This document shows positions 21,116-34,226 of a stretch of DNA of 64,000 nt, in pieces. The DNA is from Ridgeia piscesae. Taxonomy: Eukaryota; Annelida; Polychaeta; Sabellida; Siboglinidae. The DNA lies in the NCBI GenBank assembly GCA_025642075.2, contig JAODUO010001079.1, positions 65,001-129,000 on the forward strand, given 5' to 3'. A model generated the notes under the pieces. It was not told the DNA's origin. It was given only the letters and a program-made list of their open reading frames with translations, and did no database searches. The position numbers and the translations under genes are program-made. Position 1 is the first letter of the stretch. Each line of letters opens with the position of its first letter.

Positions 21116-23470
21116 ATTTACAACACGATCATCAGTGTGTTCCCGCATCGCAGGAACCATAAGGCAACCTGGGTATCACCGGACCACAGAACAGAAAATC
21201 ACGTCGACTATATCTGCATAGGACGAAAGTTCAGACGATCAATGCAGGATGTGAGAGTACAGATAGGGGCAGATGCAGCATCAGACCACCATCTAGTGCT
21301 GGCCAGAATGAAGATGAAGCTGAAGAAGACAGAAATCAAGAGGAGCACCAGAAAACAGCACAATGTGAACTTCCTAAAGGACAGGGTGACAACAGAGACC
21401 TTCCGACTTACAATGAGACACAAATACAAACCCTACAAAATCTTCTTGATGAAGAAAACATGGACATACTGGCCACAGATCAAGGAGATGTGGACCAGCA
21501 CATGCAGTGAAGTTCTGGGAAAGAAGAAATACCAACAAAAAGACTGGATTTCTGCAGACACTGTCAGCAAAGTGCAATTGAGGAAGGGAAAGAAAGACGC
21601 AGTTAACAAGAGCCGAACGAGAGCAGTAAAAGCAACAGCACAGGAAGAGGCAAACAGAGCAGACAAGAACAGCGTAAAAACAGACAAGGCAAACTTTATT
21701 GAAGACATAACCAAAGAAACACAGGATGCATCAGCCCAAGGAAACATGAAACAACTGTATGATATAACAAGAAATTTTTTAGGAAAGTACATAGACACAG
21801 ACAGACCCATCAAAGATAAGAATGGCAATGTACTTACTATTGATGAAGACCAGTTGATGAGAGTTGGAGGGACCATTTTGAAGAACTGCTGAACCGGCTA
21901 CCTACCTCAGAACCCCCCAGACGTCACACCAGCTGAAGAAGTACTCCAGATAAACTGCGAAAGACCAAGTAAGGCAGATATTGAAAAAGCCATCCATCAC
22001 ATGAAGGGAGGGAAAGCTTCCGGCCCACACAAAATTCCTGCCAAGGCAATCAAGACTGATACAGCATGATCTATTCGGGAAGATATCGGAGCAAGACGAA
22101 ATACCAACTGATTGGAAAGAAGGGTACCTCGTGAATCTCCCAAAGAAAGGAGATATGCAAGAATGTCAGAACTACATAGGGATAATGTTCCTATCAGTTC
22201 CCGGAAAGGTCCTCAACAGAGTCATTAAGGACAGACTGAAGACAGGGATGGATGCCAAGCTAAGATACCACCAAACTGGCTTCCGTAAAGATACATCATG
22301 CTCCGACTAAATAGCAACACTGTGAATCATTGTTGAACAGTTCATGGAATGGGATTCATTCCTGTACATATACTTTGTAGACTATGAGAAGGCATTTGAT
22401 AGTCTCGACAGAGATATGCTGTGGAAGCGTCTACATTACGGGATACCGGATACATTTATATCTCTGATAAGAAATACCTACGAAGATATGGCATGCAGGG
22501 TCATTCATGCAGGACAACTTACATACTCTTTCATGGTGAAGAGAGGAGTGAAGCAAGGATGTTTTCTGTCACCATTCTTATTCATGCTCGCCATAGACTG
22601 GATCATGAAAAAGACTACAGAAAATAGAAGAAATGAGATCCAGTGGACACCTTGGAGCCAGTCGGGGACATGGACTTTACGGATGACCTCGCTCTCTTCT
22701 CCCACATCCATCAACAGATGCAGGGGGGAACAGAGCTACTAAACACAGTGTCAACACAGCTAGGACTCATCATCAACAGACGCAAGACAAAGATTATGAA
22801 AGCCAACACAAAGAACAACATCCCATCACATTGAAAGGAGAGCCACTGGAAGAGTCATATTCGTTAACATAAATGGGCAGCACACTCAACAAAAATGGAG
22901 GCACGGAAGAAGACGTCAAAGCAAGGATACAGAAAGCAAGAGTTGCATTCATCATGTTGAGAAACATTTGGAGAGCAAAACAAATCAAAATTAACACCAA
23001 ACTGAGAACATTCAATTCAAATGTCAAGGCTGTTTTATTCTATGGATCGGACACATGACGAAATACAGAGAAGACACTAAAACGAATACAGATGTTCATC
23101 AACAAATGCCTGCGCAGAATCTTACACCTGAAGTGTAAGACAAGGTATCCAACACTACACTCTAGAAACTGACAAAGCAACTACCCATAGAAAATTAAAT
23201 AAAGAAGAGAAAATGGAGGTGGATAGAACCCACATTCAGAAAACTTCCAGAAACCATCACCTGTCAAGCAATCGCATGGAACTGCTCAGGGAAGAGACGA
23301 AGAGGTAGGCCACGAAACACATGGCAAAGAGATACAGAAAGGGAAACTAAAGAGATGAGTTACACCAGGAGAGAGAGAGATGGAGAGGATGGCCACGGAT
23401 AGAACACAGTAGCGTTCCTTGGTCGATGGCCTTTGCTCCCAGCGAGATAACGGCATAAATAAGTAAGTAA
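21116..23470 (+). pseudogene. RTE-like LINE: endonuclease C-terminus, reverse transcriptase and 3' end
   Basis: The segment resumes the LINE cut at 16753. It has FPHRRNHKATWVSPD, VDYICIG and ASDHHLVLARMK (end of the endonuclease), a long charged linker, and then RT motifs: KKGDMQECQNY, FVDYEKAFDSLDRDMLWK, VKRGVKQGCFLSPFLF and MDFTDDLALFSH. The last replaces the usual FADD with FTDD but keeps both Asp. The C-terminal Gly/Arg-rich region (near 23280-23400) matches the usual tail of these elements, and the 3' end is ataaataagtaagtaa. Several stops and frameshifts are present. Confidence 0.85.
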
Positions 23471-23644
23471 TGGTTATTACTAAGAAAGATTACCGACTTG
23501 TCGGTGTGTTACTCATTACACCCTCCCCAGCCACTCCCCCTGAAGCAGATGTACAACATGTTGACAGTTGGTGACGTCATCAGGTCACAGGCACTCAACG
23601 AATCACATCTCTGTAAATCGGTGTATGCCTAGTGCTATGTATAC

Positions 23645-23919
23645 ACGTGCGTGTGCGTGTGCGTGTGCGTGTGCGTGTGCGTGTGCGTGTGCGTGTGCGT
23701 GTGCGTGTGCGTGTGCGTGTGCGTGTGCGTGTGCGTGTGCGTGTGCGTGTGCGTGTGCGTGTGCGTGTGCGTGTGCGTGTGCGTGTGCGTGTGCGTGTGC
23801 GTGTGCGTGTGCGTGTGCGTGTGCGTGTGCGTGTGCGTGTGCGTGTGCGTGTGCGTGTGCGTGTGCGTGTGCGTGTGCGTGTGCGTGTGCGTGTGCGTGT
23901 GCGTGTGCGTGTGCGTGTG
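23645..23919. repeat. (GTGTGC)n hexanucleotide array, about 46 units, essentially perfect
   Basis: A GTGTGC/GCACAC hexamer is repeated without visible interruption. It alternates purine and pyrimidine throughout, so it is Z-DNA-prone. It translates as Arg-Val, Cys-Val and Thr-His dipeptides in different frames. None of these is a gene. Confidence 0.98.
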
Positions 23920-26434
23920 TAGTCTTGTCAACGAATCTAGCTCGATTCCGTGTTTCGTCAAGTGTTTTCTAAGGAAAACTGTAAACATCAGTTCTTATTA
24001 TATTCAATGTTAAACTTACTTATCTGTTTGTGTCTGTGTGCTGCTGATCAAGCAAACACAAAACCAAACATTACATCCCGATTTAATTATGCATAATAGT
24101 TGTACAGTAGTAATTTTATAAATGTTTTTGAAGAGTATTGTCATAATTGGCTAAATGGCGAGATATCACTGCGTTTTGCATATAATGAGTCGATACATCA
24201 GACGACGTGTACACGTTGTAAGCGGCTCCCCAGAAACCAGCGGATACTTGGTCGGTGCGCACTGATAGCGATACCAATTGTGTCAATGTCATACCATTGT
24301 CGCGTCATCCTGCCAGCTCAACCGTGATCATTGGTTCGACATCTCAACCCCGCCCTTTGTAATCTGTAGTCATGGACGTGACTTCTTCTGTCTACCGGGT
24401 AACTAACTTACCTGCCAGGTAGTGTGGATACCCCTGCAGCTAGGTAGACATCAATGTGTAGAGGCGTGACAGTCGATACGACGCATGTTTCCGTGAGACG
24501 AACACTCGGGACAATTGGTGGCTTTGTGAGATGGGCGACGTGTGGCCGGCCAGACGTCGGTGTTGCCTTACTCAGGCCACACTTCTCCGGTTACGCGGTT
24601 ATCTGGGCCACCTTCGATTGCTGTCAGATCTACGCAAATATATCGCAACCGACCCGTGACTAACGTACACACCTAATGGTGTGGCTGTTATGTATGTACC
24701 TGTAAAATGTTGTATACGTGCCGAAATAATATTATTATTTGTGGTCAATATTGTATTGAAATCGCCCAGAATGCAGATACAAAATTATTCACTGTATTAT
24801 GGATATCTTGCGATTTAACTCAGTGGTTGTGTTGACTTTTGTGATTTTTTTTTTACAAAAACCAAACATTGTAAACCATTTAAGCGGAAGTCTTACCGTG
24901 ATGTCATTGAGGTCATTCTAAACTATTTTTGAGTATGTTAACAAACGGCTCTGGTGGCAGCGTACTTCGCAGTTATACAGTGTTTATATCTTATTGTAGA
25001 TTTCATTTATTAACTTCAATTTAATTTGCATTTTATCTGTTGCATCATGTATCTTACTAGTATGTAATATAATTTAATATTGTATGTCTGTACGATTATG
25101 TGTATGAGGACACCACTGACAAGTCCAGTGTAACTTCTAATGTGCACTGTACTTAGCTGGGCCATCCTGAATAAATAGTACATTATTAGGCCCGCCAACG
25201 AGAGGGGCGTTTAAAATAAAAAAATATTGTTTATATTTTCTTAAATTTTGCAAGCAATCCATATATTTTGCACCATTGCTACAATAATATTTCCACAGTC
25301 TATGCTTTCCCTTTTTATATTAGTTTCCCATGACTAATTTACACTCGCATAGGCATTTTCTGAGTAACAATTTCATAACGTTTGCGAAAATACAGACAAA
25401 CGAAACGCATTTCGTATTGGTTATCCGTCAGATTAAGAAATAAATCATTTTGGGCCGGCTCTTCATCCTGGGAGGTGCTGTATGCTGTTTGACTGCCGCT
25501 TGTATGTGCCGGAGTTGATATTTTTTCTATACTGCCCTTTTCGTCTCACCTGCACTTTTTGTCTTCTTTGTTGAAGAGGAATTAAGCAATAACGAATCCT
25601 TCAACTGCACAATCTTATACGGCGCGATTTGCTCACAGTACAATCACACTATTATGGGCGTGACAAGCCTTTGCCAACACTGTTAAAAACCGGTAGACTC
25701 CACATGTAAGTTACATTACTGTTGCGGCAGGATATCTGCTAGATCAAATCTTACAGTGTACATAATAATTATGTCACATTAATTATTTTCGGTATACCGT
25801 TGCCATCAATAAAATCCTCTGAAATCATAATTTTCCTGGTGCCCTTGTCAGAAAGAAAATCTTCTGGTACAACAATGTCAACCAAACATACGGCGAAATG
25901 CACGAAGACGCCACGTGTTCGTCATCCATTTTTAATCGCATCAGGAAATGTTGACGCAGCAACTGGTCACGTAATAGATGCACTTGGCCACGTGTTTTCA
26001 TCCGCCACATTCAGCATTGCTTAATGTTGGTTACAGTATCTATCACATAATTTGTTATGAATTACATTACTACGGTTATTACCGAAATCTGCTAAAATCA
26101 AACATTCGTTCGTATGGTTATCGCCTTAAAACATGACGCTATGTTTATCGTTAAAAAAAATTGTCTGATGGTAGAATTCCAACATCTGTTTAAGTAGCTT
26201 GACGGACGTTTGCTAAGCAACTTTTCCTGCGATTGATAGACTAATTGGTATATTATGGCATATATTCCATCTGTATTCTGCAATAATGTTCTGTGACGGC
26301 GATTGTACAACAACGAGTGGAGAGGACAGATTTGAGATAAAAACAACTGGGCGAAATTAAAAGCGATAGTATAAAGAATACACAAGTGGCGCATTGGAGC
26401 GCTGAGAGGAAATTGCGTGGAAGAAAGTCACTAG
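23920..26434. other. Unique spacer, no gene supported
   Basis: Higher-GC sequence near 24170-24660 contains a strong minus-strand donor-like string (CTGGCAG then GTAAGT, near 24410), which may mark a spliced exon on the minus strand. I could not find a matching open exon. The remaining sequence is AT-rich, with no domain-bearing frame. Confidence 0.35.
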
Positions 26435-29400
26435 AAGAAGCAGACGAGTATTCGGCTACAGTGAGCTGGACAGACGAGTAGTCGGCTACAGGGAGCTGGA
26501 CAGACGAGTAGTCGGCTACAATGAGCTGGACAGACGAGTAGTCGGCTACAGGGAGCTGGACAGACGAGTAGTCGGCTACAGGGAGCTGGACAGACGAGTG
26601 GTCGGCTACAGTGAGCTGGACAGACGAGTAGTCGGCTACAGTGAGCTGGACAGACGAGTAGTCGGCTACAGGGAGCTGGACAGACGAGTAGTCGGCTACA
26701 ATGAGCTGGACAGACGAGTAGTCGGCTACAGTGAGCTGGACAGACGAGTAGTCGGCTACAGGGAGCTGGACAGACGAGTGGTCGGCTACAGTGAGCTGGA
26801 CAGACGAGTAGTCGGCTACAGGGAGCATGACAGACGAGTAGTCGGCTAAAGGGAGCTGGACAGACGAGTAGTCGGCTACAGTGAGCTGGACAGACGAGTA
26901 GTCGGCTAAAGGGAGCTGGACAGACGAGTAGTCGGCTACAGTGAGCTGGACAGACGAGTAGTCGGCTACAGTGAGCTGGACAGACGAGTAGTCGGCTAAA
27001 AGGAGCTGGACAGACGAGTAGTCGGCTACCGTGAGCTGGACAGACGAGTAGTCGGCAACAGTTAGTTGGACAGACGAGTAGTCGGCTACAGTGAGCTGGA
27101 CAGGCGAGTAGTCGGCTAAAGGGAGCTGGACAGACGAGTAGTCGGCTACAGTGAGCTGGACAGACGAGTAGTCGGCTACAGTGAGCTGGACAGACGAGTA
27201 GTCGGCTACCGTGAGCTGGACAGACGAGTAGTCGGCTAAAGGGAGCTGGACAGACGAGTAGTCGGCTAGAGTGAGCTGGACAGACGAGTAGTCGGCAACA
27301 GTTAGTTAGACAGACGAGTAGTCGGCTAAAGGGAGCTGGACAGACGAGTAGTCGGCTAGAGTGAGCTGGACAGACGAGTAGTCGGCAACAGTTAGTTAGA
27401 CAGACGAGTAGTCGGCTACAGTGAGCTGGACAGACGAGTAGTCGGCTACAGTGAGCTGGACAGACGAGTAGTCGGCTACAGTGAGCTGGACAGTCGAGTA
27501 GTCGGCTACAGTGAGCTGGACAGACGAGTAGTCGGCTACAATGAGCTGGACAGACGAGTAGTCGGCTACAGTGAGCTGGACAGACGAGTAGTCAGCTAAA
27601 GGGAGCTGGACAGACGAGTAGTCGGCTACAATGAGCTGGACAGACGAGTAGTCGGCTAAGGGAGCTGGACAGACGAGTAGTCGGCTACAGTGAGCTGGAC
27701 AGTCGAGTAGTCGGCTACAGTGAGCTGGACAGACGAGTAGTCGGCTACAATGAGCTGGACAGACGAGTAGTCGGCTACAGTGAGCTGGACAGACGAGTAG
27801 TCAGCTAAAGGGAGCTGGACAGACGAGTAGTCGGCTTCAATGAGCTGGACAGACGAGTAGTCGACAACAGTTAGTTGGACAGACGAGTAATCGGCTACTG
27901 GGAGCTGGACAGACGAGTAGTCGGCTACAGTGAGCTGGTCAGACAAGTAGTCGGCTACAGTGAGCTGAACAGACGAGTAGTCGGCTACAGTGAGCTGGAC
28001 AGACAAGTAGTCGGCTACAGTGAGCTGAACAGACGAGTAATCGGCTACAGTGAGCTGGACAGACAAGTAGTCGGCTACAGTGAGCTGGACAGACAAGTAG
28101 TCGGCTACAGTGAGCTGGACAGGCGAGAAGTCGGCTACAGTGAGCTGGACAGACGAGTAGTCGGCTACAGTGAGCTGGACAGACAAGTAGTCGGCTACAG
28201 TGAGCTGGACAGACGAGTAGTCGGCTACAGTGAGCTGGACAGACGAGTAGTCGGCTACAGTGAGCTGGACAGACGAGTAGTCGGCTACAGGAGCTAGACA
28301 GACGAGTAGTCGGCTACAGTGAACTGGGCAGACGAGTAATCGGCTTCCATGAGCTGGACAGACGAGTAGTCGGCTACAGGGAGCTGGACAGACGAGTAAT
28401 CGGCTTCAGTGAGCTGGACAGACGAGTAGTCGGCTACAATGAGCTGGACAGACGAGTAGTCGGCTACACGGAGCTGGACAGACGAGTAGTCGGCTACAGT
28501 GAGCTGGACAGACGAGTAGTCGGCTACAGTGAGCTGGACAGACGAGTAGTCGGCTACAGGGAGCTGGACAGACGAGTAGTCGGCTACAGTGAGCTGGACA
28601 GACGAGTAGTCGGCTGCAATGAGCTGGACAGACGAGTAGTCGGCTACAGGGAGCAGGACAGACGAGTAGTCGGCTACAGTGAACTGGGCAGACGAGTAGT
28701 CGGCTACAGTGAGCTGGACAGACAAGTAGTCGGCTACAGGGAGCTTGCCAGACGGGTAGTCGGCTACAGTGAGCTGGACAGACGAGTAGTCGACTACAGT
28801 GAGCTGGACAGACGAGTAGTCGGCTACAGTGAACTGGGCAGACGAGTATTCGGCTACAGTGAGCTGGACAGACAAGTAGTCGGCTACAGGGAGCTTGCCA
28901 GACGGTAGTCGGCTACAGTGAGCTGGACAGACGAGTAGTCGACTACAGTGAGCTGGACAGACGAGTAGTCGGCTACAGTGAGCTGGACAGACGAGTAGTC
29001 GGCTACAGTGAGCTGGACAGACAAGTAGTCGGCTACAGTGAGCTGGACAGACAAGTAGTCGGCTACAGTGAGCTGGACAGACGAGTAGTCGGCTACAGTG
29101 AGCTGGACAGACGAGTAGTCGGCTACAGTGAGCTGGACAGACGAGTAGTCGGCTACAGTGAGCTGGACAGACAAGTAGTCGGCTACAGTGAGCTGGACAG
29201 ACAAGTAGTCGGCTACAGTGAGCTGGACAGACGAGTAGTCGGCTACAGTGAGCTGGACAGACAAGTAGTCGGCTACAGTGAGCTGGACAGACAAGTAGTC
29301 GGCTACAGTGAGCTGGACAGACGAGTAGTCGGCTACAGTGAGCTGGACAGACGAGTAGTCGGCTACAGTGAGCTGGACAGACGAGTAGTCGGCTACAGTG

Positions 29401-30990
29401 AGCTGGACAGACGAGTAGTCGGCTACAGTGAGCTGGACAGACGAGTAGTCGGCTACAGTGAGCTGGACAGACGAGTAGTCGGCTACAGTGAGCTGGACAG
29501 ACGAGTAGTCGGCTACAGTGAGCTGGACAGACGAGTAGTCGGCTACAGTGAGCTGGACAGACGAGTAGTCGGCTACAGTGAGCTGGACAGACGAGTAGTC
29601 GGCTACAGTGAGCTGGACAGACGAGTAGTCGGCTACAGTGAGCTGGACAGACGAGTAGTCGGCTACAGTGAGCTGGACAGACGAGTAGTCGGCTACAGTG
29701 AGCTGGACAGACGAGTAGTCGGCTACAGTGAGCTGGACAGACGAGTAGTCGGCTACAGTGAGCTGGACAGACGAGTAGTCGGCTACAGTGAGCTGGACAG
29801 ACGAGTAGTCGGCTACAGTGAGCTGGACAGACGAGTAGTCGGCTACAGGGAGCTGGACAGACGAGTAGTCGGCTACAGTGAGCTGGACAGACGAGTAGTC
29901 GGCTACAGTGAGCTGGACAGACGAGTAGTCGGCTACAGGGAGCTGGACAGACGAGTAGTCGGCTACAGTGAGCTGGACAGACGAGTATCGGCTACAGGAC
30001 TGGACAGACGATAGTGGACAGAGTGGACGAGTGTGGCTAAGTGAAAAACTGGAACAGACGGTAGTCGGCTACAGTGAGCGGACAGACGAGTAGTCGGTAA
30101 AGAGCTGAACAGACGGTAGTCGGCTACAGGGAAACTAACAGACGAGTATCGGCTACAGGGAACTGGGCAGACGAGAGCGGCTACAGTGAGCTGGACAGAC
30201 AGTAGTCGGTCGGACTTGCCGAAGTAATCGGCTACAGGTTGAGCTGGACAGCAAACGGCTACCCGTGGACACAGACGGGGTAAATCGGTACAGTTTATAC
30301 AACAGTAGTCGACTACAGGGAAAAACTGCACAGACGACTTATTGTCGCTCTTTCCCGGTGGACCTGGAAATAATATTGCATAACTGTGTGAAGTGGACAG
30401 AGCGAGCAGTCGGGGTGAGAGTGAGGGCTGGACAGACGAGAGTGGCTACAGTGAGCTGGACAGACCGAGTAGTCGGTACAGTGAGCTGGACAGACGAGTA
30501 GTCGGCTACAGTGAGCTGGACAGACGAGTAGTCGGCTACAGTGAGCTGGACAGACGAGATAGTCGGCTACAGTGAGCTGGACAGACGAGTAGTTCGGCTA
30601 CAGTGAGCTGGACAGACGAGTAGTCGGCTACAGTGAACTGGGCAGACGATTAGTTGGCTTCAATTAGCTGGACAGACGAGTAGTCGGCTACAGGGAGCTG
30701 GACAGACGAGTAGTCGGCTACAGTGAGCTGGACAGACGAGTAGTCGGCTACAATGAGCTGGACAGACGAGTAGTCGGCTACAGGGAGCATGACAGACGAG
30801 TAGTCGGCTACAGTGAACTGGGCAGACGAGTAGTCGGCTACAGTGAGCTGGACAGACGAGTAGTCGGCTACAGGGAGCTTGCCAGACGGGTAGTCGGCTA
30901 CAGGGAGCTGGACAGACGAGTAATCGGCTACAGGGAGCTGGACAGACGATTAGTCGGCTACAGGGAGTTGGACAGGTGGCATGAATTGAA
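26435..30990. repeat. 30-bp minisatellite, about 150 units
   Basis: The unit is 30 bp: cagtgagctggacagacgag followed by tagtcggcta. Since 30 bp is 10 codons, long frames appear on both strands (repeats of YSELDRRVVG on plus and SVQLTVADY on minus), broken wherever a unit has an indel. Edges carry many variants (gggagctgg, aatgagctgg, ttagttgg). The stretch 29290-29980 is almost uniform. Higher-order blocks occur: a 90-bp trimer near 27240-27420 and a block of about 160 bp at 28667-28830 repeated at 28827-28985. From about 29985 to 30600 the sequence is full of indels. Confidence 0.97.
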
Positions 30991-31795
30991 AAAGAACAGT
31001 TTGCGAACAAAATAGATGTCTGGTGAGTTGGATCACTGGATGAGCGCGAAAGACCGATGGGTGAAAATGTTGAAAAAACAGGGAGTGGAGAAACAAAAGG
31101 AAGGAAAGCGTAAATCAATAACCAGTATCAAAGCCCGCTATTGGGGTAAATGAGGGAAACGAAGAGGGAAAACAACAACAGTTACAGAGCAGTGTCAGTC
31201 GGATTTGCCGTAAGTAAACACCAACGAAAAGGTTTGTCATTTGGATAAGCAAACAGCGTATCCAGTGGTAACCACCAACACTGGATAAGTCGTTGTGGAT
31301 AGTTCATACAACAGTCGTCGACATCACACCGGGACAGTAACAAGTGCATAAACGACTTCATTTAGCTCGCTCTTCCAGGTAGGCATCTCGTGTGTATAAT
31401 TTAATATATTGCAATAACTGTGGTGAATGTGGGGCACAGAGAGAGACACAGTGGGAGTGAGGGAGGGAGGGACAGAGAGAGACAGAGAGAGAGACAGAAA
31501 GAGAGAGAGAGAGACCGAGAGAGACAGAAAGAGACAGAGAGAGACAGAAAGAGACAGAGAGACAAGGAGACAGAAAGAGAGACATGCACCTGATTGAGTA
31601 CACCTACGCTACTCCTGGCATAGCCATATATGATATATCAGTGCCTTTGTTGGAGGACAGTTCGTTGTTTGTTTTGCTGCTAGCTATTATCATGGAGCGT
31701 TTCATTTGTGCATGTAACAATATTAAAGGTTTTTATATTAACTGAGTCTGAAGAACATCATTATTTATTATTAAACATTTGTTGTTAATAACCTG
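30991..31795. other. Flank of the 30-bp array with a GA/GACA-rich tract
   Basis: Unique sequence that includes a purine-rich simple repeat (GAGA/GACA, about 31435-31590). The stretch 31190-31460 is partly repeated, in altered form, inside the array at 30205-30430. No gene was recognised. The Ser/Leu-rich minus-strand frames are products of the purine tract. Confidence 0.7.
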
Positions 31796-33920
31796 ACGAC
31801 GTTTCCCACTAACGTGTTATCCAGTGACGTCCCTCACTCATACGTTGTCCATTGACGTCCCCATTCATACGTTGTCCAGTGACGTCCCTCACTCATACGT
31901 TATCAAGTGACGTCCCTCATTCATACGTTCTCCAGTGACGTTCGCACTCATACGTTCTCCAGTGACGTCCCCAACTCTTATGTTCTTCAGTGATATTCCC
32001 CACTCATACGTTCTTCGGTGACGTCCCCCATTCATATGTTCTCCAGTGACGTTCCCCTCTCATGCCTTCTCCAGTGACGTCCCCCACTCATATGTTCTCA
32101 AGTGACGTTAACCAATCATGCCTTCTCCAGTGACGTCCCCCACTCATGCGTTCTCCAGTGACGTCCCCCAATCATATGTTCTCAGGTGACACTCCCATTC
32201 ATGCCTTCTTCAGTGACGTCCCCCAATCATATGTTCTCAGGTGACACTCCCATTCATGCCTTCTTCAGTGACGTCCCCCAATCATATGTTCTCAGGTGAC
32301 ACTCCCATTCATGCCTTCTTCAGTGACGTCCCCCAATCATATGTTCTCAGGTGACACTCCCATTCATGCCTTCTCCAGTGACGTCCCCCACTCATATGTT
32401 CTCAAGTGACGTTCCCCACTCATGCCTTCTCCAGTGACACCCCCACTCATATGTTCTCAAGTGACGTTCCCCACTCATGCCTTCTTCAGTGACGTCCCCC
32501 ACTCATATGTTCTCAAGTGACGTTCCCCACTCATGCCTTCTCCAGTGACGTCCCCCACTCATATGTTCTCAAGTGACGTTCCCCACTCATGCCTTCTTCA
32601 GTGACGTCCCCCACTCATATGTTCTCAAGTGACGTTCCCCACTCATGCCTTCTCCAGTGACGTCCCCCACTCATATGTTCTCAAGTGACGTTAACCAATC
32701 ATGCCTTCTCCAGTGACGTCCCCCACCATATGTTCTCAAGTGACGTTCCCCACTCATGCCTTCTCCAGTGACGTCCCCCACTCATATGTTCTCAAGTGAC
32801 GTTCCCCACTCATGCCTTCTTCAGTGACGTCCCCCACTCATATGTTCTCAAGTGACGTTCCCCATTCATGCCTTCTCCAGTGACGTCCCCCACTCATATG
32901 TTCTCAAGTGACGTTCCCCACTCATGCCTTCTTCAGTGACGTCCCCCACTCATATGTTCTCAAGTGACGTTCCCCATTCATGCCTTCTTCAGTGACGTCC
33001 CCCACTCATATGTTCTCAAGTGACGTTCCCCATTCATGCCTTCTTCAGTGACGTCCCCCACTCATATGTTCTCAAGTGACGTTCCCCATTCATGCCTTCT
33101 TCAGTGACGTCCCCCACTCATATGTTCTCAAGTGACGTTCCCCACTCATGCCTTCTCCAGTGACGTCCCCCACTCATATGTTCTCAAGTGACGTTAACCA
33201 ATCATGCCTTCTCCAGTGACGTCCCCCACCCATATGTTCTCAAGTGACGTTCCCCACTCATGCCTTCTCCAGTGACACCCCCACTCATATGTTCTCAAGT
33301 GACGTTCCCCATTCATGCCTTCTTCAGTGACGTCCCCCACTCATATGTTCTCAAGTGACGTTCCCCATTCATGCCTTCTCCAGTGACGTCCCCCACTCAT
33401 ATGTTCTCCAATGACGTCCCCCACTCATATGTTCTCAAGTGACGTTCCCCACTCATGCCTTCTCCAGTGACGTCCCCCACTCATATGTTCTCAAGTGACG
33501 TTAACCAATCATGCCTTCTTCAGTGACGTCCCCCACTCATATGTTCTCAAGTGACGTTCCCCACTCATGCCTTCTCCAGTGACGTCCCCCACTCATATGT
33601 TCTCCAATGACGTCCCCCACTCATATGTTCTCTAGTGACATCCCCCACTCATATGTTCTCCAGTGACATCCCCCACTCATATGTTCTCTAGTGACATCCC
33701 CCACTCATATGTTCTCTAGTGACATCCCCCACTCATATGTTCTCTAGTGACATCCCCCACTCATATGTTCTCTAGTGACGTTCCCCACTCATGCCTTCTC
33801 CAATGACGTCCCCCACTCATATGTTCTCTAGTGACATCCCCCACTCATATGTTCTCCAGTGACGTCCCCCACTCATATGTTCTCCAGTGACGTCCCCCAC
33901 TCATACATTTTCCAATGGTG
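31796..33920. repeat. 28-bp minisatellite, largely arranged as 56-bp dimers, about 76 units
   Basis: Each unit of about 28 bp contains a TGACGT or TGACAT core, as in ctcatatgttctcaagtgac and catgccttctccagtgacgt. In the middle (about 32160-33600) two unit types alternate to give 56-bp dimers. At both edges the units are simple monomers with other variants (catacgttgtcc on the left, tctctagtgacatcc on the right). The array stops about 300 bp before the serpin start codon. Confidence 0.97.
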
Positions 33921-34226
33921 TATACCTGCAATCCGCACACAATATTATTATTACTTTTGACGCTCTAACGTTCCAAACCAACAGTTGTTTATCAGCAACG
34001 GTTAGAGTTGTCCTCTGACGGACATACGAAAAATTATGTTAAATAGTTATCGTACATCGTCGTCACACATGTTAATAGGCACGCGCATGCGCACACACAT
34101 TCAATTTCTCGATCATCAACATAATGTTTTGATATGTCATGACTTCTCCCGTGCCATACGTGGATATGTATATGCATTTCAGGGTGTTTCATGCTTCTCC
34201 AGACTTGGGTCCGTTAAAAAGGTTAC
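33921..34226 (+). promoter_or_regulatory. Serpin 5' flank with possible splice acceptors in the 5' UTR
   Basis: No clear TATA box is seen. Two acceptor-like strings (tatgcatttcag and catgcttctccag) lie 30-60 bp before the ATG, so a 5' UTR intron with an upstream non-coding exon is possible. Assignment is by proximity only. Confidence 0.25.

Noticed and set aside
24320..24345. A tRNA T-arm-like ggttcgaca string
   Set aside because: No acceptor stem, anticodon arm or matching A box was found around it. No tRNA gene is supported anywhere in the window.
24404..24440. Minus-strand exon between a CTGCAG acceptor and a GTAAGT donor
   Set aside because: The interval would be only about 22 nt and no adjoining coding frame was found. 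The donor is noted, but no exon is called.
26253..31118. Repeat proteins on both strands of the 30-bp array (YSELDRRVVG and SVQLTVADY repeats)
   Set aside because: A 30-bp period keeps frames open on both strands automatically. Frames end wherever a unit has an indel, and no unique coding sequence is attached.
31358..31603. Ser/Leu-rich hydrophobic minus-strand peptide
   Set aside because: It results from the GAGA/GACA purine tract and has no independent support.
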